This document shows, piece by piece, positions 13,301 to 24,670 of a stretch of DNA of 64,000 bases (its first letter is position 1; each line of letters starts with the position of its first letter). The DNA comes from Bugula neritina (Eukaryota; Bryozoa; Gymnolaemata; Cheilostomatida; Bugulidae): NCBI GenBank assembly GCA_964035545.1, contig OZ037767.1, positions 2,612,680-2,676,679 of the forward strand, read 5' to 3'. Below the pieces are notes generated by a model, which was not told the origin of the DNA, ran no database searches, and was given only the letters and a program-made list of their open reading frames with translations. The position numbers and the translations under genes were made by a program.

Positions 13301-14639
13301 GTTGGAAAGAGAACATGAGTATTTGTATAACTGTTAACTTTTTCTTTTTATAATAAACAGTTTATTCTTTTATACTTAACTGAGTTCTCATTTTCAAGTC
13401 AGTTTGCGAAACTCACTAGAAGAATGACTTTAAAGGCAAATCATCAAATACTTTTATTTTATGACAGTTAACGTATATTATTTTTATACTTTGCCAGTAT
13501 TCGAAAGCTGTCACTCAAGTGTGGGCAGAGCTTGTGAGAGATGTTTCTGACGCTATGATTCTACCTCTTGACGCAAAGTCACTATCCGATTACATTTCGG
13601 TAGAGAGTAAAAAGATATTCAGCAAATATGGAGATTTGATGAGAGCCAATAACTTGACGTCTGATATTGGTGAGTCATCTGCCCCTGTTTTAGTACAATA
13701 ACTTCTAATTGATATGTTCAAACATTATAGGCATGTATTAAAGAGATTTGGAAGTTGTCTACCCAACAAGTTCTAAGCCTACACTGTTATCAGTTAAAAA
13801 ATTAAAAATATCTAAGAAAGGCATTATAATATGTTTAAACTTCAACATGAAAAAGCTTTTTTAGCTTTATATCATAAATTATTACTAGTTGAGGAATTAA
13901 TTTTAGATTCTGGTTTAACTTTTTTATTGACAGTTTGATTAGTGGTTCAAAAGTTTGCAGTTCTTTATTTTGTTTAGAATATTTTAAAGAAGCAATCGAC
14001 TCATTACAGAGAGAAGCTACTGGGTTCATGAGCAGTTTACAGGGTATAGATAAAATGAAGTAAGCTGTGTTGTAATTTCTTGAAGTATCCATCCTAATTA
14101 AATATATTATTATAATGTATTATATAATTTGATCACTTTTCATATTAAATAAGGAGTCTCATACTTTTCTTGTAGTCCGTATGCAGTAAGAGAAGTTAAT
14201 GATAAGTTAATGAACCTTCACAGATGTCTTGTGGACCCACAAGGTCTTCCTGGCCGAGAGTTTTTCAAGTTAGTTTTAAACACTTTTTATACAATTTAAA
14301 TTCAGCTCAAATATATTGCTTTCTGTGCTTAAAACTGTTATTTTCTTTTTAAGATGAAGTCATAAGCTCTAAAAGTTGATTGCTTTTATTATTAAAAAAG
14401 TGGAATGGCTTGTTTTCTTTTTTTTTAGAAATATATTATCATCACCGAGTCAGTTTAATTCGTATGCCGGGGCAGTATTTCCTGGTATCACAGACTCTCT
14501 GCACCGAATAGAGATAAACACAGACCCAGATAAATGGAAGAAGGTGCAGAAGAACATGTCAATAGCCACATACCTGATAGGATCTGCTGCGTCTTCCCTG
14601 AGGAAATCTACTCACTTTACCAGAACTGGTAGTGACTGA
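7331..14639 (+). CDS. Glutamate carboxypeptidase II-like M28B peptidase, copy B (complete)
   Basis: Complete 765-residue type II membrane zinc peptidase (human GCPII is about 750). Exons: 7331-7430, 7673-7814, 8610-8782, 9544-9791, 10042-10225, 10485-10578, 10771-10949, 11206-11411, 11774-11905, 12325-12425, 12877-12967, 13146-13235, 13498-13669, 13978-14059, 14176-14268, 14429-14639; all phases match. A short cytoplasmic tail and one hydrophobic segment (about 14-34) precede a PA-type domain and the M28 domain. Predicted zinc ligands are H382, D392, E431, D459 and H562 with catalytic E430, matching human H377, D387, E425, D453, H553 and E424 in order and spacing. The C-terminal helical dimerisation domain is present. 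Residues matching human K699, R534 and N519 are S707, E543 and S528, so glutamate specificity is doubtful. The start is the only Met ahead of the anchor. Confidence 0.94.
7978..8216. repeat. (AGT/AGC/GGC)n trinucleotide tract
   Basis: About 240 bp of imperfect AGT, AGC and GGC triplets within intron 2 of copy B. It is open in several frames on both strands, giving false poly-Ser, Leu and Val ORFs. No splice sites join it to the gene. Confidence 0.9.
12791..12868. repeat. 29-30-bp tandem repeat, about 2.6 copies
   Basis: Units beginning GATTAGAACACAGGC and GTTAGAACACAGGC recur at 12791, 12821 and 12850, ending 8 bp before the acceptor of the exon at 12877. Confidence 0.85.
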
Positions 14640-15846
14640 TTGCAATGGTGATTAACCTATACAGTATACACTAACCAGTAACCTCATCATAAAATTATTC
14701 AGAAAGTATTTTCTAGTAGTGAGGGTTAACCCCTCACCCTCCCCCCCCCCCACCTTATATAGTCTCTGCTCAATGAACAGTGGGCCCTGGTCTATTATAT
14801 TGTCCAATCATGAAATGGTGTTGAAGGAAAGCTGATAAGTTGACTAGAAGTTACACTGTATATAATAGTTCTAGAACTTCTGCCTAATGCTGTTACATAA
14901 GACATAGTATCTAGGACTGAAATACATTATTGTTACTATTATTATTGCACATAATGTAATTATTATAATGATATTCATGCTGGTATCCATTCAGTATCGC
15001 TGGATGTGAATGGCCACCACCTTCCTAGTGATGTTCACCAATCCATAGATTGAGTTTTATCAAGTTTTTTTTCTAATTAATATAGAAAAATGCCAGCTAG
15101 TCTCCCAGGTATGAGATAACTCAAGGATCACTCAACAACAATCTATTGTTATGTGATTGAGTTAAAATACTATACAGTATAAGTTTATTATGATAAGAAT
15201 CCTCTACAATAACTAGAGCTTGAATGCTTCATTTGTTGGCAGTGAAATTTTTATTTATCAGTAACTAAAAAGCTGGCATATGAACCATACACAGCACACA
15301 AAACCTCCCAGGCTGGTAAACTTAGTACTACACCTTATGAAAAGTTGATAAGAATATAAAACAAAATTGGGTAAATTTATAAGAGAAGATCACAACGTGT
15401 AGAAACAAACAATTGTCAACAATGCAACAGTGTTTTCCGAAATTGCCACCCCATATCACAATGGTTTACTTCACACCTTCAACGGCCTGAACACACATGT
15501 AGTTGTGTATTCCACACCTTATTAAATTAATATCCTAAAAAATCCAAGCACAGTTCGATTAAACTTAAAAAGAAAAATAATTCTCTGATAAACAATCATT
15601 CTTTATAATATCTACAAAGTTATACAAAATACTAGAAAAGTTTTCCCCATCATGACAAGCTACATTTCAAAACAGAAATCTTACGAATCCATCATGTGTG
15701 TCGATAACCTTGTTAATTGCTTCTATTTCGTTATTGTACTTGACTATACTATGTCCAAACATCAAGCATTTGAGTACCAGAATATTCCTAGCAACTATCT
15801 AACTAACTAGTAGTGTGCTAAATAAAGTATGAGCTGTAGGTTCAAC
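14640..15846. other. Convergent intergenic spacer
   Basis: Separates copy B (+) from zeta-crystallin (-). Contains a poly-C run near 14741-14750 and AT-rich sequence that must include both 3' UTRs. No further coding exon or repeat family was recognised. Confidence 0.5.
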
Positions 15847-18306
15847 TCATGAGACCCTCATGACGATGTTTCCCTTAGAGCCGGTGTTGACTATGATGTC
15901 ACGATGAGCATCACTGGCCGTCTCTAGCGTATACTCCTTAGCTGTGAAAACCACTGGACGCAGCCAGCCCTCAGCTTGGGCTGCTACTACCGCCTCCCCC
16001 ATCTCTTTCCACTCATCCTGTAGGAACAATTAAAGTATTTAATACAGTAACAAAGTAATACAGTAAGTAATAAAGTAATACAGTAAGTAATACAATAAGT
16101 AATACAATAAGTAACAAAGTAATACAGCAATATAATAAGTAATACAGTAAGTAACAAAGCATGGAGAGACGTACAGAGGTGGTCCCAAAGAGTGTACAGC
16201 CCATCACCATGGTCTCCTTCACCATCATCAGTCTGGGGTTAATCTCTATTGACCCTCGGTTGCCCACAACCACAGTCCGACCTTTTTGAGCCATGATTTG
16301 CAAATCAGACTGCAGGTTGACATTGGCCAGCATCTCTAGAATGATATCCACACCCTTTCCACCAGTATCTTCCTGTGATTGACATATTATTACTCGAATG
16401 ATCAATCCAGTGAAAGACACGCACACAATCACAAACGTAATTACAAAGTTGCATCATGTCAAAGTCTGTAGCATGAAATTTAACTGTAAAATTATGCAAC
16501 AATGCCCTTTCAATCTGATATTAAAAAATATTAAAACTAAATCAGTTTAAATTTCAATCCTATAGAAATATTGTGAAACAACTTTGCAACTGTTAAAAAG
16601 AAGAGAACACTGAAAACATAAGGCAACGAAAACTTGATATATTATGTAACATGAAAAGGTACAGACTCAACAATTTGAACACAACTCGGGGCAACGTGTC
16701 TACTTCTTAGATTATGAATGACTCACCATGATTTTCTCCATGTAGCCTGGTTGCCTATGGTTATACGTGAAATCTGCACCACAGTCTCTCACAATACCCA
16801 GCCCTTCCTCTGTGCCCGCTGTGGCCAGAACTCTTAGCCCAAGGTGCTTAGCCATTTGCACACAAATAGTCCCCACCTACCAAACAATGTACAATGATTT
16901 GAGGAACTCAACTACAAATATCTAGAATTTGAGAAAAAAATAGTAACCTATGTTCCAATACAGCAGTCTGCAAGTTTGGTATAGGAAATGACATCAAATC
17001 ACAAGCCAAGAGTTTAATTTTGGACACGCACCACATGAAGTAATAACCACACAACAGAACTCCCCTACCCCTCGTAATTAATATCCATGCTACACTTACA
17101 CCCCCTGAAGCACCATGAACGAAAACAGTTTCTCCAGCTTTAGCCTTTGCTCTACAACATACAGTGAACAAATAAAAGCCGTTTCCAACACTAAACAGAA
17201 TGTATGATGTAGAGCTGAAGCTAGCTTAGGTATGATAAAATAAACCTTACATGAGCATTAATGCCCTGTAGGTGGTGAAGTATGGAGTGCCAAGAGAAGC
17301 TCCATGTTGGAAGGACAACTTCTGTGTGTTAAGAGCAAACGTATGCTGACTCTCGGCTACTGTGTACTCTGCATATGAGCCAGTCACAGTTCGCACAGTG
17401 AAAACTGGGTCACCGGCTTTAAACTGGGTCACATCACTTCCAACTGACTCCACTATGCCTTAAATATATGTTTGGAGTTATTATCTCACTTGGCAAAACG
17501 ACATTTCATTACATTCACTCATCTCATGCAGCATATTTGAAACTAAAAACACTGTCTAATATTAGGTTAAAAGTTTAATTATAAAATTTAAAATAAAAAG
17601 CATTTTTTAAAAGAACAAAAAGCTGAAATACTTTTAAGCATATAGCTTATACAATAAATAAACTATGGATTTATAAAAAGAGGAATAAAAGACACATATT
17701 TATTAGGCTGATTAAAAAATTAAAACTTGTGTGATGAAATCAGATGATGAGAGATTTCAGAGATGAACTGAGAACAAAATAAATTGAGCAAATCTGAAGA
17801 AAAAGTGTTATTATGTGAAGTCATCTTTTTGGCTAAAAACAAAACAAAGCATGTAAAAATTAAAAGCAAAATAACTTGAGCTACTGTTGCTGTGGTAAAG
17901 CTTGTTGCTTTCTTTAGAATAATGAGAGAAGTAAGCAGCAGTACAACTTGGTATTCATACCTGCACAATCAGCACCAGGAGTATAGGGAAGATCAGGTTT
18001 GATGGGAAACGTTCCAGTTCGAATGTATGTGTCAACAGGATTAACTCCAACATACTTGGATTTTATTAACACCTATTCATCATACAATGAGATGGTGTGC
18101 CAAATAATCATCAGAATAAGTGAGCAAAGTTGAAACTTTACACTACATAGCACTAACATAAATACCCTGTGGTATTGTCATACCTGAGTGGCGCCTGGAG
18201 AAGGTATGGGTACTTTGCTCACCACACAGACATCTGGGTCACCAAACTTTGCCACTCTTACTGCTTGCATCATCTTTTGCAGCAACACTGAGCTTCGAGA
18301 CGTCAT
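15847..18306 (-). CDS. CRYZ: Zeta-crystallin-like NADPH:quinone oxidoreductase
   Basis: Medium-chain reductase, 337 residues (human CRYZ 329), predicted to reduce quinones with NADPH in the cytosol. Exons in transcript order: 18306-18184, 18072-17961, 17458-17251, 17151-17100, 16876-16727, 16372-16175, 16017-15847; lengths sum to 338 codons with matching phases. The GroES-like part has [18 protein letters not shown] and [10 protein letters not shown]; the Rossmann part has the nucleotide-binding loop [21 protein letters not shown] and [12 protein letters not shown], and the C-terminus has WLRPVV with a short VMRVS end. No zinc-ligand cysteines of classical ADH are present, as expected for this subfamily. 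The first Met is at 18306; a Met 10 codons later is also possible. A hAT element lies about 400 bp upstream. Confidence 0.95.
16031..16165. repeat. AGTAATACA-rich tandem tract
   Basis: Imperfect repeats of AAGTAATACAGT and AAGTAACAAAGT fill the short intron between the last two CRYZ exons. The minus-strand ORF extending through it is an artefact. Confidence 0.75.
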
Positions 18307-18980
18307 AAACTGTTAGTAAAGGTAATTTAGAGAATAACTAATAGTAATAGTCAATATGAATATTAGTCAGATATCTGGCACTTTTTGCTTAATAATGAAT
18401 TAAAAGAAGTTAATTTTATGCTGATTATTATTATAACAAGTTTCCAATAATAAACTTGTTGTTCCATTTTTATTTAACCATATTAGACCTAGATATACAC
18501 TTGAAGCCTGAGTCTTTAAAAAATGCATAATTTTTAATTTAAATGTCAAGTACTCAACTAAAAAATTAAGTTGATATTAATATTAAATTTAATTATTAAT
18601 TTCAAACTAATATTATTATTATTATTATTGTTTGATATCTACGTTTACAAGTAATACTTAATTTACTAATTGGCTTTAAAAAAGACAGGCAAACTTTCTG
18701 CTATAAATAATAGTATAAGTCAGGGTTGGGGTAATTGTAATTTGTAATTGTAATTGATTGTAATTAATTACATTTTTTCAAGTAATTGAATGTAATTTGT
18801 AATTGATGTCTAAAAATGTAATTGTAATTGTAATTGTAATTAATTACATTGCTAATGTAATTGATTTTTACAATTACTTTATAATTACATATCAATTACT
18901 TCAAACTTTAAAATCTTAAAAATTTCCTACTTTTTCTACCATGTCTACTGTTGAATAACAAGTTCAGATTAGGTCTAGGT

Positions 18981-20613
18981 CAGTGGTTCCTAACCTGGGG
19001 GAAGTTCACCCTAGGGGGGAATTTGGACATTTTAGGGAAGAATTTGGATTTTGAAAAAGTCACTCTCTGTTGAAGGCTTTTTAGCTCTTGCACATTACAT
19101 AAGTATAATATATGCAATTATGCATATTTATAAATCTTCATCTTAGTTCATTTATTTAACCAAACCATATTCTGCAATCTCTGTTTACTTCTACATGAAT
19201 GTGTTTATTAATTACTCTACCCTAACTGTTTTCTGCGCTATTTCTAATGAAGGTCAAAAAATTTGCAAAAAGCACGAGGTCAACTTTTAGCAGCCATGCA
19301 AGTCAATTTCTATAAATTGTATACTACATACCTAGTGAATATATTTGCTACACTAAATAGTCTGAACCTAAAAATGCAGGAGTGCAATCATCATATCATT
19401 GCTTTTCGTTAGCAGCAGCAATGTTTTCAAAGTTACACTAAAGTGGTGGTGTTTCTGTCAAAAACATGGTGTCTTTCCACACACTCAATGAACTTTGATA
19501 GGAGAAGAACCTGTTCCAATTTTAAGCAAAAATGGCACAGATAAAAATCGCACACTGGTGTTAAATTTTCCCAAACCTTCAAACTCCCCAATCTGAATGC
19601 CTAAACCCCAATTCAAATCTTCAAAGCTAAAGTTGAAAATGTGCCATTTTTATCTAATTTTCTGTTTGTGCCAATAAGGCTATTTTTACTTGCGCCATTT
19701 TTACCGGACACCACCTGTTCTCCCTGTTCTCATTTCTGAACTGTTAATGAAGTTTTAACAGTATTTCTCTGAGCTACCTCCCAAAAAGAAAAAGTTAGAT
19801 TCTTAACTTCAAATGTGACCCATTGCAATGCTTTCTTAAACAGTTTTTAGAGGAATCGTAGGAGAATTTCATTGAGTTGGTTCACAATTCAGCAATGAAT
19901 GATGATTTGAAATCTTCTCCAACTGATGGATTGTGGGTGGTGTCCAGTAGAAATGGTACAGGTAATAAGGGCACAAATAGAAAAGTAGGTAAAATGGCAC
20001 ATGTCTTCAATGTTGGGGTGGGGGTTTGGAGTTTTAAACAGGGTTTGAGGTGAGGATTTTAGGTTTGTACTTGAGGTTCTGGAGTTTGGGGGTGGAGGTT
20101 TGAGTTAGGGGTGTCGGGGTTTGAGTTTGGAAAAATTTAACATTTTTACATGCGCCATTTTTACCTAAAGTATTTCTGGGTTTCTACAAGCAAACTCTTT
20201 CCACACATAGCTGACAAAGCAGAGTTTTGGTGCCATCCAGCACAGCCTATCCGCGTGAGGTAGGATTCTCATCAATTCAAAGAGAAGAGAAACTACCTTT
20301 ACTCGCAGGGTGATTTAAGATGGGGCTGGTCATAAACAGAGTCAGACTTAAGCAAGCTGGCACAAAAGCATCAACTGAAGCCATAACATTAATATTTGAA
20401 CTGCTCTGTGTTCTATAACACAAAAATAATGATAATATTACTATTATGATAACTATATACTATATGCAAATATAATAGAACAAAATATATTGCATTGTAT
20501 CATATATTCTCTTTCAGTAAGTCATAAAATCTTTTCGCTTTTTGAATGGGGGGTAATTACTAGTCAACATTTATGAAAGGTGGGAATAGTATGAAAAAGA
20601 TTTGGAACCACTG
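18981..20613. mobile_element. hAT-superfamily element (inner), nested in the outer hAT
   Basis: Begins CAGTGGTTCC and ends GGAACCACTG, with a perfect 8-bp duplication GTCTAGGT at 18973-18980 and 20614-20621 inside the outer element. Length is 1633 bp. Around 19845-20260 a plus-strand trace with stops (NFIELVHNSAMNDD, then ADKAEFW) resembles the C-terminal part of ZBED/SCAND3-type hAT transposase, so this is probably a decayed deletion derivative. The transposase reading is tentative; termini and duplication are clear. Confidence 0.88.
19516..20180. repeat. Inverted pair of about 200-bp repeats inside the inner hAT
   Basis: 19516-19712 and 19932-20180 are imperfect reverse complements. Both arms carry GCGCCATTTTTACC or GCCATTTTTA-type ends and GGTGTCC at the inner edge. 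The roughly 220-bp spacer holds the best transposase-like trace. This could be a foldback element or another nested insertion. Confidence 0.65.
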
Positions 20614-20939
20614 GTCTAGGTAGTATAGTATCACTGTTGAGAACAAAGGAGGTTCACCCCTGTCAAAATTGCTTGTAAGAACAAAAGTAATTGTAATTAA
20701 TTACATTGCCATGTAATTGTAATTGTAATTAATTACATTACTTTTTACCTGTAATTATAATTGTAATTGTAATTGACAAATTTTGATGTAATTGTAATTG
20801 TAATTAATTACATTCACATGTAATTGACCCCAACCCTGGTATAAGTATAGGCACCTGTACCAACAATACCAGATAAAACAAAATAAACTGCTGAAAGTTG
20901 ATGACCGAGTCGGGGTAACACTGCTGAGAGGAGTGGTAA

Positions 20940-22096
20940 TACGATAGAGTGCCCCAAGGCAGTGTATTAGGACCATTGTTATTTAATGTGTACATAAACG
21001 ACATGCACTCTGCGGTAGCCAACAGCAAGCTTAAACTATATGCAGATGATTCCTTGTTGTACAAACCAATCACAACACCTGCTGATTCTAGTTTATTTCA
21101 GAATGACTTAGACCATCTTATAACTTGGGCAGACAGTTCTCAGATGAAGTTCAATATAAATAAATGTGAGCATATGACAATTCAACGCTCCACTGTAAAT
21201 CCTCTAGTGTCTCAATACAGCATGAATAATGACCCCTTACAATGTGTTGACAAAGTATTATACCTTGGTGTCACGATTGATAATAAACTGTCATTCGATC
21301 AACATATAATAAACATTTGCTCAAAAGCTAATAAATTATTACACATGCTGATGCGCTGTCTAAAAAAGGCTAAAAGTAAAACCAGAGCCATAGCTTATAA
21401 AACAGTCTGTCGCCCTATACTAGAATTTGCGACCCACACCTGGTCTCCATTTAAATTGAAAAACATCAACATCATAGAAGGTATAAATAGAAAAGCCTTC
21501 AGGTGGACATTCTGTAAGAGAAAACGAAATCATATAACTGAGCTCATGACAAATTCTAATTGGGATAGCCTTGCACAAAGACGTGACAATGCAGACCAAA
21601 AAATGTACTTTCGTATGCTTTCTGGCAGTGCCGCTATAGACCAAGACCGGTTCTCCCTTCATTTTGCAGAGTCTCACAATACCAGACATGGTGCTATTAA
21701 GGGCAATATCAATACCAAAACTGCCAAACATTCATATAAACATCGCATTCATAAACTTTTCTAATGATTCTAGCTGCTTTGCCTAACTGATTATAAGCAC
21801 TTAACACCGACTCTGCTTTATATCATCTGAAGGTGTGCGGTGTATATCTATTTATTTATTTACTTTTTTTTTTTTCTTTTTTTTTCTCTTTCTTTTTTTC
21901 TTTCTCTCCTGGCAGTAGCTAGCTATTGAGCTTTGAATCGAAGCATAATTAACTATATTCTTATCTCGTAGTCAAAATAGTTTTCTTCCTTACTACTGAT
22001 AATCTAAACAATTGTTCATACACCACTGCATCTCGATAAAGGAGCCAAAGCGCTCCGAGTGAGATTAATTAGATGAGATGAGATGAGATGAGATGA
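20940..22096 (+). mobile_element. 5'-truncated non-LTR retrotransposon (CR1/L2-like)
   Basis: Contains the 3' part of a reverse-transcriptase ORF followed by about 330 bp of 3' sequence and a (GATGA)n tail at 22069-22096. Just before the tail GGAGCCAAAGCGCTCC can form a small hairpin. A short-period tail rather than poly-A is usual in the CR1/L2/Rex group. The 5' boundary is not sharply defined; in-frame stop TAA at 20937-20939 precedes the open part. Confidence 0.8.
20949..21764 (+). pseudogene. Reverse transcriptase C-terminal fragment
   Basis: An open frame of 271 codons begins at VPQGSVLGPLLFNVYINDM, includes the catalytic motif YADD (LYADDSLLYK), the thumb motif YLGVTIDN, and the C-terminal region ending HRIHKLF before a stop. 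N-terminal fingers and any endonuclease are missing, so it cannot encode a full enzyme. It is uninterrupted, which implies a fairly recent insertion. The first codon here is GTG and marks the open frame only, not a true start. Confidence 0.88.
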
Positions 22097-22356
22097 TTGC
22101 CCTTGGGGAAAAGACAATGTTGAACAAATTACCTCTTGTGTTTTTACTCGAAAAATCTATTTTAAAAGAATTTACAGTTAAAAATATTATTTTTATGTTT
22201 TTTAAATAATAATAGTAATAATAATAAATGCATTTAAATTTATATAAGTTTTTACTTCTAGTTATTGCCGCATGTATTTAAGTCTTCAGTAAAACCGGTC
22301 TTGCTCTCGGTTATTTGTGTATTTTCTCCAGGGTCTCCCCTAAAAATACAATAAAT
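21765..22356. other. Retrotransposon 3' UTR and TRMT112 upstream region
   Basis: A T-rich stretch (about 21860-21905) and the retroelement tail are followed by about 260 bp of AT-rich DNA before the TRMT112 start codon. The TRMT112 promoter must lie here or inside the retroelement. No clear TATA box or initiator was found. Confidence 0.45.
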
Positions 22357-23754
22357 ATGAAGATTCTTACTCATAATATGTTGACTTCTAATATCATAAA
22401 AAGTGTGAAAGACGGCTATCCACTAAAGATTGCCGTGAGTAGCTCTCTAATCATTTTGACAGTCAGCTTGAACTTATAGTTATCGTCTTAGACTTATGTG
22501 AAAATAACAATAGTTAAACTTAAAGTTAAATACTTCTAGTTCTACTTATAGTTTAAGTTATACTTTTACAGTTAATGTTATAGTTATACTTTATTACATT
22601 TACTTATACTGTAAGATTTGTATAATTTTAGTCTGTAATTATAATTACATTTTATAACCATAATTATTGAATATAGTTATAGTTATACCATTAATATTAC
22701 TAATAGTAATAGTAATAATAATATTACATATCCTAAAGTTAATCTGAATCAGAATGTCACAGACACAAGTCATACTCGTAGTCATACCTGAGAGTGAGAC
22801 TGATAATCAGCGATGTTCATATAATACTATATTATTGTTGGTTATCAATATTTCAATAACTGAACCAATGTGAAACTGAATATGATAGATATAAGTATTA
22901 CTATCAATATTATTATTAATTACTACCTATTACTGTATTAGTATTAGGCTAAAATTTGGATAGAGCTGTTTCTTATTTTATGAATTAAGCTATTAATGAT
23001 TTAATAAAACTGAATTACTAAAACTATCATTTGTGAACTCCATTTGAATTTCTTTTACAAATAAAGTATATTATAGAAATTATTTGATCCAAAATTTTAT
23101 AATTTATAATTGTAAATTTTATTGACTTTATTTGTTGTATCATAAAGGCTACTGAAGTACAGGAAGTGGATGTAGACTTCAATCCTGAGTTTATTCAAAG
23201 ACTTCTTGCCAAACTAAATTGGAGTGTAATCTGTGAAGCAGTCACACAGGTAAAGCTTGCAACTAGTTTGACTAATTTCTAGTAACCAGCTGTTTTAACA
23301 AGTGCTTTTCTGTATGGCATAATTTCAGTTTTCTGACAAATGTTCTTGTTTCTGTGGATTTATTTTCATCAAGTGCTCATTGTGCATATTTAACTAGTTT
23401 TTTTTTCATGAGTCTTCATTCAAATCTGTTTTCGAATGTAGCTTGATGCTACTAAAGATATTGAACTGCCTGAGAATTTAACAGATGAAGTAAAAGAAGA
23501 TGAAGACATGTTAAGAAAAATACACCATGTTTTACTGGAGGTAATGCTTGGCTTGTTATCTTCCTGTTCTACTCATTTGGTATTATACAGTAGTATATTG
23601 GGCACAAAATATTTGGTCACATGTTTTCTAGGTTAACATTTGTACTTTTTAGGTCGAAATAATTGAAGGCAAGTTGATATGCCCGGAGACTGGTAGGGAA
23701 TTTCCTATAAATAAGGGAATACCCAACATGCTACTCAACGATGAAGAAGTCTGA
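22357..23754 (+). CDS. TRMT112: TRMT112-like methyltransferase activator
   Basis: 126 residues in four phase-0 exons: 22357-22434, 23148-23249, 23442-23540, 23653-23754 (human 125). TRMT112 is the small obligate partner that stabilises several SAM-dependent methyltransferases for tRNA, rRNA and release factors (for example BUD23, HEMK2, ALKBH8, TRMT11 and METTL5). Seen here: MKILTHNML at the N-terminus, the insert domain [17 protein letters not shown], and the conserved C-terminus [17 protein letters not shown] followed by KGIPNMLL. The first Met matches the family start exactly. It is convergent with the mitochondrial carrier gene downstream, 0.9 kb away. Intron 1 carries a degenerate simple-repeat tract. 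Confidence 0.96.
22495..22800. repeat. Degenerate short-period tract (family copy 1)
   Basis: In intron 1 of TRMT112. Shares the ordered words ACTTAAAGTTAAA and TATAGTTTAAGTTATACTT with the tract at 53100-53760, followed by AGTAATAGTAATA and TCATACTCGTAGTCATAC blocks. It is not a simple microsatellite, because the period drifts. Confidence 0.6.
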
Positions 23755-24670
23755 AGAACTACATTGTGATAAAATCAACCTGTTCCATGACAACATTTGT
23801 TCAATTGGTCACCCCACAATGTTTCATATTTTGAAAATGGAATGGGTTTTGAATTTTTTAATGCTGTTATATTTGTGCATAAAGCATTATTTTCCAGCTT
23901 TTTCAAGAGAAAAATAATCATCATTTGCTACTTTATATGATATCTTAAAAAGGCTGTTGAAAAATTAATTGCATTGAGTTTTATTTAAATATCTTTTTTA
24001 AATATTAAGTAAAATTGAGCATTGTACATTGAGTTATATATAAATATATAGACTATACATAACTAGACTTTATGTAGAAATGTTACATATTTTAACATTT
24101 GTGAAGGAAAGACAGTAATTTTAGTTACAGCTTAATTATTAAAAATCTGCAAACATACAGATATGTGTTAGGAAACTATATTGATATGTGACAAACAATA
24201 TACACTTTACCAACAGATATATAATTACAATAGGGCAAATATCTATACATGGTAGATAACAGTTCGTTTTCTATATAAAACTGACTCCGAAAAATGTCAC
24301 CAAATCAGCCTAGATCATGGCACTTGGTTGTCTGTTCAGAGAGCTAGACTATATACAGAGGCAAGAGATTTACAGTAGTGAGAGCATAAATCCAAAAGTA
24401 TAATATCCCAAAAGTGAAAAGTTAATAGACTGGTAAATGACTTTCAAATAGTAGAACAAGATTCTTAGCCTTTGTATGAGATTATTAGTAGAAAAATTGA
24501 GCTAATATAACAATCCTAGTCAAGAACAATCTATCTATAAACATGCCTATGTTGAATATATAATACATTCTGTAAAACATCACATTCTACCGCCATAGGT
24601 ATAACCTGCCATCACCTATCCCTCCGGTCTTCTGCATGACATCATGAACATACTCCAGGAATGCTATTTA
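23755..24670. other. Convergent 3' region of TRMT112 and the SLC25 carrier
   Basis: AT-rich sequence holding the two 3' UTRs. No additional ORF, repeat or RNA gene could be supported. Confidence 0.45.

Larger units (their letters stand above)
18721..20838. mobile_element. hAT-superfamily element (outer), interrupted
   Basis: Terminal inverted repeats CAGGGTTGGGG (18721) and CCCCAACCCTG (ending 20838) are bounded by a perfect 8-bp target-site duplication GTATAAGT at 18713-18720 and 20839-20846, the hAT signature. Subterminal DNA on both sides is made of TAATTGTAATTA-type repeats. Without the inner insertion (18981-20613 plus one 8-bp duplication) the element is about 477 bp, so it is a non-autonomous MITE-sized copy. 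Confidence 0.92.

Noticed and set aside
16013-16432. 139-codon minus-strand ORF as a single exon
   Set aside because: Only 16175-16372 is CRYZ coding; the ends are intron, including a repeat tract.
22068-22096. CRISPR-like or stand-alone microsatellite reading of (GATGA)n
   Set aside because: It is a short uninterrupted tail at the 3' end of a non-LTR element, and the genome is eukaryotic; there are no spacers.
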